This document shows positions 19,265 through 29,876 of a DNA stretch of 52,378 nt, piece after piece. The stretch is taken from assembly GCF_003946335.1 (NCBI RefSeq), contig NZ_RHNX01000022.1:1-52378 (forward strand), given 5' to 3'. The translations under genes were made by a program, and so were the position numbers. Source of the DNA: Levilactobacillus fujinensis (GTDB taxonomy: Bacteria; Bacillota; Bacilli; Lactobacillales; Lactobacillaceae). Position 1 is the stretch's first letter, and each line of letters begins with the position of its first letter. The notes below the pieces were generated by a model. It did no database searches and had not been told where the DNA came from. It saw nothing but the letters and a program-made list of their open reading frames with translations.

Positions 19265-20248
19265 TTAATTCTCACCAAACGCCGACGGCAACGCAATCTT
19301 CCCCGTCGCCTTATGTGGCAACGCCAGTCCATCCCGCACAAAGTCCGTGACACGTTGCAATTCAGTCTTGTTCATGACCTCCATGCTCTGACCGCCAATC
19401 ATCTTACCAGTTCCCTGCAAGTGGGTTTGTTGGATGGCCCCCGTCGCCTTACGGTAATTCTTAACTAACGACGTCAAATCGCTAAAGGTCAAATCCGTCT
19501 GCACCTGACTCGACAACGAGCTAATGAAGTCTTGATTTAGTAAGGTCGAAATCGATCCACTCTGTTTGACCAGTGCCATCAAAACCTGCCGTTGCCGCGT
19601 TTGCCGACCGTAGTCACCTAATGGATCCTCGTACCTCATCCGCGAGTAGGCCAGCGCTCTGCTACCATTCATATGCAGCTTGACGCCCTTCTTGAACGTA
19701 TAGCCCTCGTACGTAAAGCTAAGCGTTGGCGTCACATCGACACCACCAATCTTATTGATAACCTTTTCCATGCCGCCCATGTTGATCAGCGCATAGAAAT
19801 CGATCGGCACATTTAACATATTCTGCACGGTCGTAATGGTCGTTCCCGCTTGGCCCCAATCATAAGCGGCATTGATCTTCGACGGTGCCACGTCCGTAAA
19901 GCCCGGAATGCTGACCGCCGTATCCCGGGGAATACTGGTCATCGTCGTCTTGTTTGTGCTGGGGTTAACGGTAATAATCATCATGCTGTCCGTCCGTCCC
20001 TTATAACTCCGGCCAAACTCGCCCGTATCCGTCCCCAGCAACAAGATGGAGATGGGCTTTTTGCCGCTTAATTGACCGTTCACGTCGCGTTCCTTGGTAA
20101 TGCCCGCCGATTTAAAGGTCTTCGCCACCGAACCCTTAATGCTCTGATACCGGACCATCCCGAAGGCTCCGGTCCCCACCAGTAACAACAGAATCACGAT
20201 TAGAATGGTGTTTCGCACCTTGTGCTGCGTCTTTTTTCCATGTTGCAT
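19265..20248 (-). CDS. LCP-family (LytR-CpsA-Psr) glycopolymer ligase, copy B
   Basis: 327-aa counterpart of the LCP gene at 623-1594, with the same anchor helix and the conserved GTDTG, RTDSMM, SIPRDT and GRQTRQR elements. Start chosen at the ATG at 20248 (GGTGGAG upstream, MQHGKK opening shared with copy A); a longer in-frame extension to 20320 would run into rmlD and is not conserved. It keeps the GEN C-terminus that copy A has lost and is followed by a true terminator. Predicted to anchor the polymer made by operon B. Confidence 0.92.
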   Translation of the reverse strand: MQHGKKTQHKVRNTILIVILLLLVGTGAFGMVRYQSIKGSVAKTFKSAGITKERDVNGQLSGKKPISILLLGTDTGEFGRSYKGRTDSMMIITVNPSTNKTTMTSIPRDTAVSIPGFTDVAPSKINAAYDWGQAGTTITTVQNMLNVPIDFYALINMGGMEKVINKIGGVDVTPTLSFTYEGYTFKKGVKLHMNGSRALAYSRMRYEDPLGDYGRQTRQRQVLMALVKQSGSISTLLNQDFISSLSSQVQTDLTFSDLTSLVKNYRKATGAIQQTHLQGTGKMIGGQSMEVMNKTELQRVTDFVRDGLALPHKATGKIALPSAFGEN

Positions 20249-20285
20249 ATTACCGCTCCACCTTTCTACTCCCCACAGTATGGGC

Positions 20286-21128
20286 TTACTTGATCTGTGC
20301 TTGAAACGCATGCAGCGCATCCCGCCACGACATGAGTTTAAACCCCGTCGCTTCGGCTTTGGCCAAACTCATCACAACATGTCTCGGCCGATACGCCTTC
20401 TGCGGAAACTGTGCCGACTCGACCGCGTTAACCTTGACGTCCTGGTCCCGCAAAATTTCACACGCAAATTCATACCAGGAACAGCTCCCCGTATTCGACA
20501 ACTGGTACAGTCCATAAGCCACCTTTTCATTCAGGCAATACACCATAAATTTTGCCAACGTCCGCGTCCAAGTCGGCCGCCCCACCTGATCATTCACGAC
20601 AGCCAGTTCATGGTGGGTTTGCGCTAGCTTCTGCATCGTGTAGACGAAGTTCTTACCGTACGCGCCAAACACCCAAGACGTTCTGACAATATAGTAGGCA
20701 GACATCGTCGTCTGCACTACCCGTTCGCCCGCCAGTTTTGCCCGACCGTACGCATTCTGTGGATTAGGCGTATCGCTTTCCAGGTATTCTACTGGATTGG
20801 TCCCATCGAACACATAGTCCGTGCTGACATACACCAGCGTTGCGCCAACGCTTTCCGCCGCGGTCGCCAAGTTTTGCGTGCCCCGCACGTTGACCGCTTG
20901 ATTGACGGCTCGTCCCGGTTCTTCCTCCGCCGCATCGACCGCGGTATACGCCGCGCAATCGTAAACGACGGTCGGTCGCTCGCGGGCAAAGTAACCAGCC
21001 ACCTGCTGGCGATCCGTGATATCCAGCTGTGCACTGCCTGTCGCCGTGTAGTCGATTCCCTTAGCGTCCAGCAGGTGGCAAAGTTCTGTCCCCAACTGCC
21101 CATTGGCCCCCGTTATTAAAATCTTCAT
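20286..21128 (-). CDS. rfbD: dTDP-4-dehydrorhamnose reductase, copy B
   Basis: 280-aa RmlD with GANGQLG (7-13), STDYVFDG and YGRAK motifs in the same places as copy A. Codon usage is GC-rich (many GCC, CGC and GTC codons) and matches the flanking housekeeping genes, unlike copy A. Functionally redundant with 1644-2486, since dTDP-rhamnose is a shared precursor pool. Confidence 0.94.
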   Translation of the reverse strand: MKILITGANGQLGTELCHLLDAKGIDYTATGSAQLDITDRQQVAGYFARERPTVVYDCAAYTAVDAAEEEPGRAVNQAVNVRGTQNLATAAESVGATLVYVSTDYVFDGTNPVEYLESDTPNPQNAYGRAKLAGERVVQTTMSAYYIVRTSWVFGAYGKNFVYTMQKLAQTHHELAVVNDQVGRPTWTRTLAKFMVYCLNEKVAYGLYQLSNTGSCSWYEFACEILRDQDVKVNAVESAQFPQKAYRPRHVVMSLAKAEATGFKLMSWRDALHAFQAQIK

Positions 21129-21232
21129 TCAGAACACATCCCCGCATTTTTTACTGGTCCCAAATTCACCCCATACCTTAGCACGTCTTCCGTGCCAGGA
21201 CACAATCTAACTCGCAATTCTCATTCAAAAGT

Positions 21233-22273
<1,041 letters not shown>

Positions 22274-22855
22274 TTAGATTTCTCCATAAACAAATGGATT
22301 GTTCTGCTCAAATTCCGCAAATGTCGGTTGATTGGCGTCCTTGACCGACGTTATTGCCTGATCAAAGTCGATTGGCCAGTGCAACCCCAGTTCCGGCGTC
22401 TTAAACGAAAAGCCACCGTCGGCCGCCGCATCGTAATAATTATCGCACTTATAGAGAAAATTAACATTCGCCGTTAACGTCACGAAGCCATGAGCAAACC
22501 CTTTTGGCACCAACAGTTGGCGATGATTACTGGCCGAAATGATGTAGCCTTCCCACTGCTTATAGGTCGGTGAACCCGCCCGCACGTCAACGATTAAGTC
22601 TAAAACTGCTCCCGAGACCACGCGAATCAGCTTAGTCTGTGCCGCCTTACCCCGCTGAAAGTGCAAACCACGCAGGACCCCCGCATCGGCTGACAAAGAT
22701 TGGTTATCTTGAATGAAGTCATAATCAATGCCCGCCATCTTAAAATCTCGATCCGAATAGGTTTCCGTGAAGAAACCCCGTTGATCACCGAACACGGCTG
22801 GTTCGATAATTTTGACGTCCTGTAACTTGGTTGTCGTTACTTTTAGTTTTCCCAT
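22274..22855 (-). CDS. rfbC: dTDP-4-dehydrorhamnose 3,5-epimerase, copy B
   Basis: 193-aa RmlC, same length and same catalytic residues (H65, K75, Y135) as copy A. About 200 bp separate it from the upstream SGNH gene, roughly 127 bp more than in copy A; the extra DNA contains an inverted repeat (22954-23056). Confidence 0.95.
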   Translation of the reverse strand: MGKLKVTTTKLQDVKIIEPAVFGDQRGFFTETYSDRDFKMAGIDYDFIQDNQSLSADAGVLRGLHFQRGKAAQTKLIRVVSGAVLDLIVDVRAGSPTYKQWEGYIISASNHRQLLVPKGFAHGFVTLTANVNFLYKCDNYYDAAADGGFSFKTPELGLHWPIDFDQAITSVKDANQPTFAEFEQNNPFVYGEI

Positions 22856-22953
22856 ATTATTTCCTCCAATACTGCCCCACTCGTAAGCTACTGCGCAACT
22901 CTATAGCTGAAATCACCAGGTTATTTGAATTTCCAGCCGCTCCTTATCAAACC

Positions 22954-23056
22954 GGGTGCCTGTGGGTGGACAGACTTGCTGCCACCTGACGAGACGACCA
23001 AAGCCCACCACGTGCTGGCCCCATAATCTTCATCGACTAATCGCTCGTTGGCACCC
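22954..23056. repeat. Structured 103-bp insertion bounded by an inverted repeat
   Basis: GGGTGCC at 22954-22960 is mirrored by GGCACCC at 23050-23056, and the interior can form further pairings (GGGTGG with CCACC). This DNA accounts for most of the length difference between copies A and B at this junction. It may be a small non-autonomous insertion or an RNA processing or attenuation structure inside the operon. Confidence 0.4.
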
Positions 23057-23061
23057 ACTTC

Positions 23062-23796
23062 TTAAGCGTCACCGTCCTGCAGGATAAACGCCGCCACGCG
23101 TAACCCAATGATTTGATACCCCTTGGCGTTCGGATGCAACTCGCCATCCCAGGTAAGTTGATCAACGTTATTCGCATTGATGACCGAATCTGGCCGCCAG
23201 TCTAGGACCGGTACATTCAGTTTCTGATAGACGGTCGCTAAGTTGTCACACAATTCACTTTCCGTATAATTGGCCTTATTCTTGGTCTGCATGGCAACCC
23301 CAGCGGTATTTGCCGCGGGAACCGGGACGACAAAGGCACTCTGTGGAAGAATACCGATTATTCTGATCTTGGGGTAGCTTTTCTGAAGATACTGAATGGC
23401 CGTTAGCAGTCTGGCCGTCACGGCATTTAAGTTCGAATTGCCACTATAGTCATTGATTCCATAAGCGAGAACCACCGTGCGAACGCCCTTCAGATTATGC
23501 GCCTTCAGTGCCGGTAACAAGTCGCTATCGCTGTCGCCAACGATTTTACCGCCATCACGCGCATAGTCGCTGACCTTGACCCCCAGACTCTTGCCGACCC
23601 ACCACGGATAATTTTTCTTGGCGTGTTGGCCGCCGGGTAATAGCCCCGCCGTGATTGAATCACCAAAGAAGGCGATTTGTCCCGGCGGCGTCGTTACTGA
23701 ATCCGATGCCGTTTGTTTATGCGTACAGGCCGTGGCGGTCAACAACACGATAACTGCCACCAACAGTGACACGATAATATTTCTAGGTTTTAGCAT
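23062..23796 (-). CDS. SGNH/GDSL-family lipoprotein hydrolase or acyl transferase, copy B
   Basis: 244-aa counterpart of 4338-5081. The signal peptide ends TATAC, a plausible lipobox, and the GDS, GIND and DGELH blocks are all present. It overlaps the AT3 gene by 14 bp. The spacer between the lipobox Cys and the SGNH fold is a short Ser/Thr-rich linker that varies between copies, as expected for a surface tether. Same role inferred: partner of the AT3 protein in O-acylation, or an esterase. Confidence 0.85.
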   Translation of the reverse strand: MLKPRNIIVSLLVAVIVLLTATACTHKQTASDSVTTPPGQIAFFGDSITAGLLPGGQHAKKNYPWWVGKSLGVKVSDYARDGGKIVGDSDSDLLPALKAHNLKGVRTVVLAYGINDYSGNSNLNAVTARLLTAIQYLQKSYPKIRIIGILPQSAFVVPVPAANTAGVAMQTKNKANYTESELCDNLATVYQKLNVPVLDWRPDSVINANNVDQLTWDGELHPNAKGYQIIGLRVAAFILQDGDA

Positions 23797-24862
23797 TTTT
23801 ATTCACACGGCCCCTCTTTTTAAATGGATAGACTCTATTGAGGAAAAGCGAACGCAGAACGGGAATGTGGGGGATCACGATGGCCGCAATAATCGGAATG
23901 ATCATTCTGTACAGCACGACTAACACAATTTTTAAATAGTCATTGGTCGTGAATCCAGCCGTCATGATCAGATTCGGGACGTTTGAAAACATAATATCGA
24001 TGCTGTGGAAGCACAAAATGATGATCGAATTTCGTCCCAAGAACGCCATGACCCGTGACGTTAGTTTTAAGTGCGTCAATCCCTGCGCTAACTTGACAAC
24101 CGCAAACGTTCCCGCGACAGCACCCACAATGGCTAAGAGGGTGTCTGGGGTCTCGAGCGACACCAGATAAAATGTCTGTTGGGTCGAAACGGCCAGCCAG
24201 ATAAGCAACGCCATAATGAATAATTTGCCACTCTGACGTTCAAGTAGCGCCCCATCCTTTGCCAAATAGCCAATGTACATGAATACCAGCGCGAAAAGTG
24301 CGGAATTGATCGACAACGGCAGTAACCAATAGGTACTGATCAGCCGGCCCACCCCTGCCAGCGTGCCGAAGATGAGAAGCCGACTAATGTTTTGTGAAGG
24401 AGACCCTTGTGTCTTAATCATCACAAGGTTAAATACCATATCGGCAATGGCCAGTGCCATTAAAAACCAGATGGCACCGATAGCCAGTACGGTCGTAGGA
24501 AAAGGCGTTCGCGGCGTCACACCCACCCCGTACAAGGTCATATTCAGCAGTGCCTTAGCCGATGGTGGAAACCCGACGGCCAAAAACTTCGGAAAAAATT
24601 CCCGATACAGAAAAACTAATCCCATTAGCCCAGCGGTCGTATAGTACGGTAGAAGGAGATTTAATCCTGCACCACGGGCTTCCTTATCCCAATGCTTCAT
24701 ATGATAGAGATACCCACTAAAGATAAAGAACAGTGGCATGTGGAAATTATAAATCATGTTCCCAAATGTTGAATCCGTATATTGATATAAGGAGTGCCCA
24801 ATGATGACACACAGCATCGCAATCGCCCGCGCAACATCGATCCACATGATTCTTTTCTTCAC
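23783..24862 (-). CDS. Acyltransferase 3 family membrane protein, copy B
   Basis: 359-aa AT3 protein, identical in length to copy A, with the conserved IGHS (H23) and NFHMPLFFIFSGY motifs. Multi-spanning and without an SGNH domain. Starts 23 bp after the GH43-like gene. Most differences from copy A fall in the later transmembrane helices and in codon choice. Confidence 0.88.
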   Translation of the reverse strand: MKKRIMWIDVARAIAMLCVIIGHSLYQYTDSTFGNMIYNFHMPLFFIFSGYLYHMKHWDKEARGAGLNLLLPYYTTAGLMGLVFLYREFFPKFLAVGFPPSAKALLNMTLYGVGVTPRTPFPTTVLAIGAIWFLMALAIADMVFNLVMIKTQGSPSQNISRLLIFGTLAGVGRLISTYWLLPLSINSALFALVFMYIGYLAKDGALLERQSGKLFIMALLIWLAVSTQQTFYLVSLETPDTLLAIVGAVAGTFAVVKLAQGLTHLKLTSRVMAFLGRNSIIILCFHSIDIMFSNVPNLIMTAGFTTNDYLKIVLVVLYRMIIPIIAAIVIPHIPVLRSLFLNRVYPFKKRGRVNKNAKT

Positions 24863-24885
24863 GATCTCACCTTCCTTACCCGGAC

Positions 24886-26007
24886 CTAGCGCATGACGAA
24901 CACGCTAAAGTGACGAACCATAAAGTCGGCCTGCAGCGGATACCGCTTGGACACGGCTTGATTGTTTTTAAAGACCACGGCCTGCACACCATAGAACGTC
25001 TCTCGCTGGTCATACAAATCGAAATACAGGAGATTCTGCCGGCCATGCTGTAATTCGGTCGGCCCTTCTGGTGTCTGCCCAACTTTGATGGGTAACGCCA
25101 CCGCCCGCGTCCCTGTAAAGGTGTTGCCATCAGATGAGACGGCCCTCACGAGTTGATGACGCTGCTCATCTTTTGCCCACAACTCATAGCTTCCATGTTG
25201 ATAGGTAATGTGGGGGTCAATTAAATTCGGAAAGTTTCCCCTCACGTTTAGTGCTTGCGGAGCAGTCATTGCCCCAGTTTGGGGGTTAAACCCATAATCG
25301 TACAGCTGAAAGGTCACCCCGTCTGTGGAGTTGGCACTGACGACGTGGTAAGCCCCATCCTTGGCACGATAGATTTCCGGTGCCCAAACCTTCTGGAACT
25401 GCTGATTCGGGTCAAATCCCGGATTGACGACCTGATGCCACTTTTGAAAGTCGGTCGTCCACATGAGCCCTTTCGTATAGATCACCCACCATCGATCGCC
25501 AATCTTGATGATGTTGGGATCACGGACCGCGAGATTCGGATAGTTTACGGCTAGCCGGTCCCAGTGGATGCCGTCGTTAGACAGCAGAATTCGTAAGCGG
25601 TCCATCTCGCTTTCAAGCTTGTTGTAGTTCTGTTCATGGCGACCTAACCCCGCGTTGAGCACTTGAAACGACGCGCCGATATAGCGATAGTCCCGCAACT
25701 TTTGGTTTAGGCGTTTTCCAGTTAAGGCTGGTTGATAGCGGATAATGCGAGCTTGCGGGGTGGTCTTAAACTTTATTTTTGGCCTAGCACTAATCTGGTA
25801 GCCCGTCTCGGCGAGTTGTCGTTGACTTAACCGACTGCCGACCCTACCCCTGACCGTTTTGACCGGTTGAATCTGCGTGCCCAGCTGATCCAGCATCGTC
25901 AGTTTAATGGTTGATTGTGGCCACAGTAACCAGGTGCCCGCGCCAATCAGCAATAACGCGCTCACCGCCAGCAGCATCTTCTGCCAAAATTTCAAGTCAC
26001 CGTTCAC
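24886..26007 (-). CDS. Membrane-anchored MucBP/GH43-like glycosidase with intact catalytic acids, copy B
   Basis: 373-aa counterpart of 6165-7286, same anchor, MucBP-like domain and propeller. The catalytic acids are kept at identical positions: D163 (VRDPN), D264 (IDPHI) and E314 (PEGPTEL). Retention in two diverged copies argues for selection on enzymatic activity. The MucBP-like part is less conserved between copies than the propeller. Confidence 0.72.
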   Translation of the reverse strand: MNGDLKFWQKMLLAVSALLLIGAGTWLLWPQSTIKLTMLDQLGTQIQPVKTVRGRVGSRLSQRQLAETGYQISARPKIKFKTTPQARIIRYQPALTGKRLNQKLRDYRYIGASFQVLNAGLGRHEQNYNKLESEMDRLRILLSNDGIHWDRLAVNYPNLAVRDPNIIKIGDRWWVIYTKGLMWTTDFQKWHQVVNPGFDPNQQFQKVWAPEIYRAKDGAYHVVSANSTDGVTFQLYDYGFNPQTGAMTAPQALNVRGNFPNLIDPHITYQHGSYELWAKDEQRHQLVRAVSSDGNTFTGTRAVALPIKVGQTPEGPTELQHGRQNLLYFDLYDQRETFYGVQAVVFKNNQAVSKRYPLQADFMVRHFSVFVMR

Positions 26008-26880
26008 CTACCCTTTTGGTACAAAGTGCAAGCCGCTCATCGTTCCCCGTAAGACTGTGATGCTCCGACTCAAACGATGGTCGGGGGCGACCAGGATGAC
26101 CTTTAAGCTCACATAGATGTCACGCACAAATGTCTTGACCAGCGTCAAACGACTCTTATGCTTGCGACAAATGTACATTTCGTTGCGATACAAATAGTAA
26201 TAGCGTGGAATCCGGTCGGCCACATCCCGGTAGATCAAAGGGGCCTGGTTGCTCTGTGATTCGTGGATCACGATGGCACTCGGTACATAGTAACCGTTCC
26301 CCGCCTCGGCCAACCGCAAGGTAAATTCGGTATCATCATGCCAAATATAGAAGTCCGCAAACGGTAAACCCACCTCATGAACCCGCGCCCGACTAACAAA
26401 TAGCGAGACAAAACTGGCCTCATGCACCTTGATGACGCCATTACGCGTTGACTCCGCCCAGTCACTGGCGATGGGAGGCACGTTCATTGGCGAATCATCC
26501 TTCCAGCGCACATTGGCCGTTAAGAAGCCAAATTGGGGAACCTGTTCACGTGCCTGAAGTAACGCCGCCAGTGCTGTCTGGGTTGGCATCGTATCATCGT
26601 CCATGAGCCAAAAGAAGTCGTCTGCCGTCTCGCGGATGGCCGCAGAAATCCCGCGTTTAAACCCACCGGCACCCCCATAATTAGCATCTAGCCGCCGATA
26701 AATAAGGCGACTGTCCGTCATGCCGGCAACGACTTTGGGCGTCCCATCCGTACTATGATTATCTACGACGAGAACGTGGGCCACCCCCACAGACTGTGTT
26801 AAGATGGCGTGCAAACATTTCTGAAGTAGGCCAACGCGATTATAGGTCACGACCACGGCGCAAACTGAACTTTCCACCAT
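26008..26880 (-). CDS. GT2 glycosyltransferase, GlfT/rhamnosyltransferase-like, copy B
   Basis: 290-aa GT2 enzyme with CAVVVTYNR, a YGGAGGFKRG segment and a DDD metal site. Start chosen at the ATG at 26880, which follows GGGGGAT with ideal spacing; it begins right after the rmlA stop. The equivalent position in copy A is an ATT followed by GTG. Galactofuranose or rhamnose transfer is inferred from motif and context. Confidence 0.86.
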   Translation of the reverse strand: MVESSVCAVVVTYNRVGLLQKCLHAILTQSVGVAHVLVVDNHSTDGTPKVVAGMTDSRLIYRRLDANYGGAGGFKRGISAAIRETADDFFWLMDDDTMPTQTALAALLQAREQVPQFGFLTANVRWKDDSPMNVPPIASDWAESTRNGVIKVHEASFVSLFVSRARVHEVGLPFADFYIWHDDTEFTLRLAEAGNGYYVPSAIVIHESQSNQAPLIYRDVADRIPRYYYLYRNEMYICRKHKSRLTLVKTFVRDIYVSLKVILVAPDHRLSRSITVLRGTMSGLHFVPKG

Positions 26881-26881
26881 A

Positions 26882-27757
26882 CTATCCCCCATCGTCCTTC
26901 AGGATTCTCAGCAAATACTGACCATAATCATTCTTCTCAAACCGGTGCGCTAAAACCGCTAACTGCGACGCATCGATATAGTGCATTCGGTAAGCCACCT
27001 CCTCGATCGCGGCAATTCTTAGATTCTGGCGGCACTGAATGGTCGCAATAAAGCTGGCGGCGGCCAACAAGGAATCGTGCGTTCCGGTATCCAACCAGGC
27101 ATAGCCCCGGCCCAGTAAAGTGACGTTCAGCTCATGATGGGCCAAGTACCACTTATTCACATCGGTAATCTCAAGCTCTCCACGACTAGACGGCTGCATA
27201 TTCTCCGCAATGTCGACAACGTTGTGATCATAGAAGTACAACCCGGTGACGGCGTAATTACTCTTGGGTTGCTTGGGTTTTTCTTCGATCGAGACGACCT
27301 CGTGCTGATCATTAAAACTCACAACACCAAAACGTTCCGGATCCGTGACCTGGTAGCCCAGTACGGAAGCTCCGCTTTTTAACTTTGCCGCCCGCTGTAG
27401 GAGCGTGCTTAGCCCACTACCATAGAAGATATTGTCGCCTAGCACCAGACAGACCGCGTCATTGCCGATAAAGGTTTTTCCAATGATAAATGCCTCGGCC
27501 AGGCCATTGGGCTTTTCCTGAACGGCATAGTCTAAATGAATCCCCAGCTGACTGCCATCCCCCAAAAGATTTTTAAATTGCGCTTGGTCCTTCGGCTTCG
27601 TAATAATCAAGATGTCACGAATCCCCGCCAACATCAACACGGACAGTGGATAATAGATCATCGGCTTATCATATACGGGCACGAGTTGTTTAGATACCCC
27701 TAATGTGACCGGATAAAGCCGCGTTCCAGAACCCCCAGCTAAAATAATCCCCTTCAT
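26882..27757 (-). CDS. rfbA: Glucose-1-phosphate thymidylyltransferase, copy B
   Basis: 291-aa RmlA, same length as copy A, with GGSGTRLYP and [12 protein letters not shown] motifs. It lies between two GT2 genes as in copy A. Second source of dTDP-glucose in the window. Confidence 0.95.
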   Translation of the reverse strand: MKGIILAGGSGTRLYPVTLGVSKQLVPVYDKPMIYYPLSVLMLAGIRDILIITKPKDQAQFKNLLGDGSQLGIHLDYAVQEKPNGLAEAFIIGKTFIGNDAVCLVLGDNIFYGSGLSTLLQRAAKLKSGASVLGYQVTDPERFGVVSFNDQHEVVSIEEKPKQPKSNYAVTGLYFYDHNVVDIAENMQPSSRGELEITDVNKWYLAHHELNVTLLGRGYAWLDTGTHDSLLAAASFIATIQCRQNLRIAAIEEVAYRMHYIDASQLAVLAHRFEKNDYGQYLLRILKDDGG

Positions 27758-27770
27758 ACACAGTCTCCCC

Positions 27771-28724
27771 CTAGATGTTACTTTTCAAACTTGAATAGTT
27801 TAGCGTTAATTTTAAGATGAAAGACGCCGTTGCTAAAAAAGAATGTTTGTAGATGCGATTCCTTTTGATTCGCCATAGGGACCTCGGCAAAGACACCTGC
27901 CCTAGTTGTGCTAACGTTAGCAAGGTCTGTCTCTCCGCTGCGCTGAAATGGTTCCCGTACCGTTTCAGTAGTGTCCTTGCTGTTAAGACAGTTGTGACCA
28001 ACCGCTCTTTTTCTGCCGGGGAATTAAAGGTCCTGACCTTAGCCACTTTACTGGTGGTTGACCCCACGACATTGCTCCCATGCTGCCGGTACAGGATCGT
28101 CGGTTCCTTGAGATAGGCAACGTTGCCAAACATGACAGCTCGCAATCCTAACCACATATCGTGCATGCAGGGAATATCGCAATCTTGTCTAACCAGTTCG
28201 CGCAGCTGACGATTGATCATGACGGTACACCCCGTGATGTCGTTCGCTAACAGCAGCGACTGAACATCGTCATAGGCGACGTCGTTAAAGCTAGTGACCA
28301 GCACGTTTAGGTCCTTGTCCGCCAATGATAAGTTGGTATGCACGAGGTTCGGGTCATGCTGGTTCAACCGCCGCATCACGTTCAGCGTCTTTTCAATCTT
28401 ATCAGGCAACCAAAAATCGTCCTGATCCGCGAATAAATAGTAGTCCGCCTCAGTCTGCGCCAGCAACGTCATAAACGACCGCGCCGGCCCCAAATTAACA
28501 GGATTCGGTTCTGCACACAGCACGATTCGTTGGTCGGTCAACATGAGCTGACGAATGAGACTGACCGTGGTATCGGTTGACCCGTCATCGCGGATATAAA
28601 GGGTCCACGCCGTATAACTCTGTGCCCGAATCGTATTGATCTGCTGTTCAATATAGTCTGCGCCATTAAAAGTCGACATTAAGATAGCAACATCTTCTGC
28701 TTTTTTCAACCCATCCAACTCCAT
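27771..28724 (-). CDS. GT2 glycosyltransferase, rhamnosyltransferase-like, copy B
   Basis: 317-aa transferase, [14 protein letters not shown] and ADQDDFW motifs. Same start context as copy A: the ATG immediately follows the GT4 stop. This pair is among the more diverged in the clusters, particularly between residues 60 and 80 and in the C-terminal half. Confidence 0.85.
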   Translation of the reverse strand: MELDGLKKAEDVAILMSTFNGADYIEQQINTIRAQSYTAWTLYIRDDGSTDTTVSLIRQLMLTDQRIVLCAEPNPVNLGPARSFMTLLAQTEADYYLFADQDDFWLPDKIEKTLNVMRRLNQHDPNLVHTNLSLADKDLNVLVTSFNDVAYDDVQSLLLANDITGCTVMINRQLRELVRQDCDIPCMHDMWLGLRAVMFGNVAYLKEPTILYRQHGSNVVGSTTSKVAKVRTFNSPAEKERLVTTVLTARTLLKRYGNHFSAAERQTLLTLAQLGQVSLPRSLWRIKRNRIYKHSFLATASFILKLTLNYSSLKSNI

Positions 28725-29876
28725 CTACTGTTGATTGTAAATATCTTCGAATGCCCTGATAAACTTCTGCGGCGAATAGCACCGTATAGCCCGTGCGCGT
28801 GAAGCAGCCCCCATTCGGGAACGCAGGTCAGCGCTGTCAACCAATTTTTGAATACACTGGGTCAGCTCGCCCACGTCAATCGGGGTGGCGAGAAAACCAT
28901 TAAGGCCTTCCTGAACCATCTCGATTACGCCCCCCTGTCGGAATCCCACGATTGGCTTGCCCGCCGCCATTGCTTCCAAGACGACTGTCGGCAGCGGGTC
29001 GGGATTCGTACTGGGCAACACAAAGACATCGAACAGGTGATACACGCTGGGGAGGTCGTTCCTAAAATCCTTTAAGACTATCTGATTGGCCACCTGACTC
29101 CCAGCAATCGCTGTCTCCAAATCTTGCTTACGCTTTTCTTCACCGGCAAAGACACCACCGATAAAGATAAGTTTTAGCTTGGGATTGCTCTTCAGTAAGG
29201 GAATCATTGCCTGGAGCAAGGTCGTTTGCCCCTTCCAAGCATTGATGCGTCCAACCATACCGATGACGATAGCATCGGTATGCACTTGAAATTCCGCTCT
29301 CAGGTTCGCCGAAACCGGCATTGGGCGAAACTTTTCCGTATCGACGCCATTGTAGACGACCCGAATTTTTCGCGGATTCACCAGTTTCGAGCTCACCAAA
29401 TGGTCCCGAACTTCCTTTGAAACGGCCACAATTTGATTGGCAAACCGGCCGACCGCAAACGACGTTACCAAGAATGCAATCCGGGGACACGTAATGATCT
29501 CATGGACGTGCCAGACTAGCTTTGCTCGCAATAACCGTTTGAGATAAATGCCCTCCAAAACGGCTAACGTGTTGGCATGGATAATGGACACGTTCTGCTG
29601 TTTAAGCAACGCAAATATCTGGCGACAGCTATGCCGATACTGCTTCAAGTAACGTAACATCCCCCGTGGATTGAAGTATTTTCGCCGCAGGATAGGGTAG
29701 TCGATGATGTGGACCTCAATGTGTCGTTGCCGTAGTTCATCGACCAACGGCCCCCGTGTTGGCAAGACCACGATTGGATGAAATTCGTGTGGATTCAACT
29801 CGGTGACCAAGTTCAATAGGATTCGATCGGCACCGTAGAGTTCCGCACCAGCGTGGAGAAATAGAATTGTCTTCAT
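28725..29876 (-). CDS. GT4 family glycosyltransferase, copy B
   Basis: 383-aa GT-B enzyme with HAGAELYGADR at the N-terminus, GRINAWKG, and LEAMAAGKPIVGF in the donor site. ATG overlaps the previous gene's end by four bases. Same predicted role as 10005-11156. Confidence 0.88.
   Translation of the reverse strand: MKTILFLHAGAELYGADRILLNLVTELNPHEFHPIVVLPTRGPLVDELRQRHIEVHIIDYPILRRKYFNPRGMLRYLKQYRHSCRQIFALLKQQNVSIIHANTLAVLEGIYLKRLLRAKLVWHVHEIITCPRIAFLVTSFAVGRFANQIVAVSKEVRDHLVSSKLVNPRKIRVVYNGVDTEKFRPMPVSANLRAEFQVHTDAIVIGMVGRINAWKGQTTLLQAMIPLLKSNPKLKLIFIGGVFAGEEKRKQDLETAIAGSQVANQIVLKDFRNDLPSVYHLFDVFVLPSTNPDPLPTVVLEAMAAGKPIVGFRQGGVIEMVQEGLNGFLATPIDVGELTQCIQKLVDSADLRSRMGAASRARAIRCYSPQKFIRAFEDIYNQQ

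Noticed and set aside
19265-20320. Longer LCP start at 20320 (copy B)
   Set aside because: The extra residues overlap rmlD, are not conserved in copy A, and the ATG at 20248 has the better ribosome site.
20764-21119. Several long frames opposite or beside rmlD copy B (Arg/Gly-rich)
   Set aside because: GC-rich codon shadows of rmlD; no ribosome sites and not present in the AT-rich copy A.
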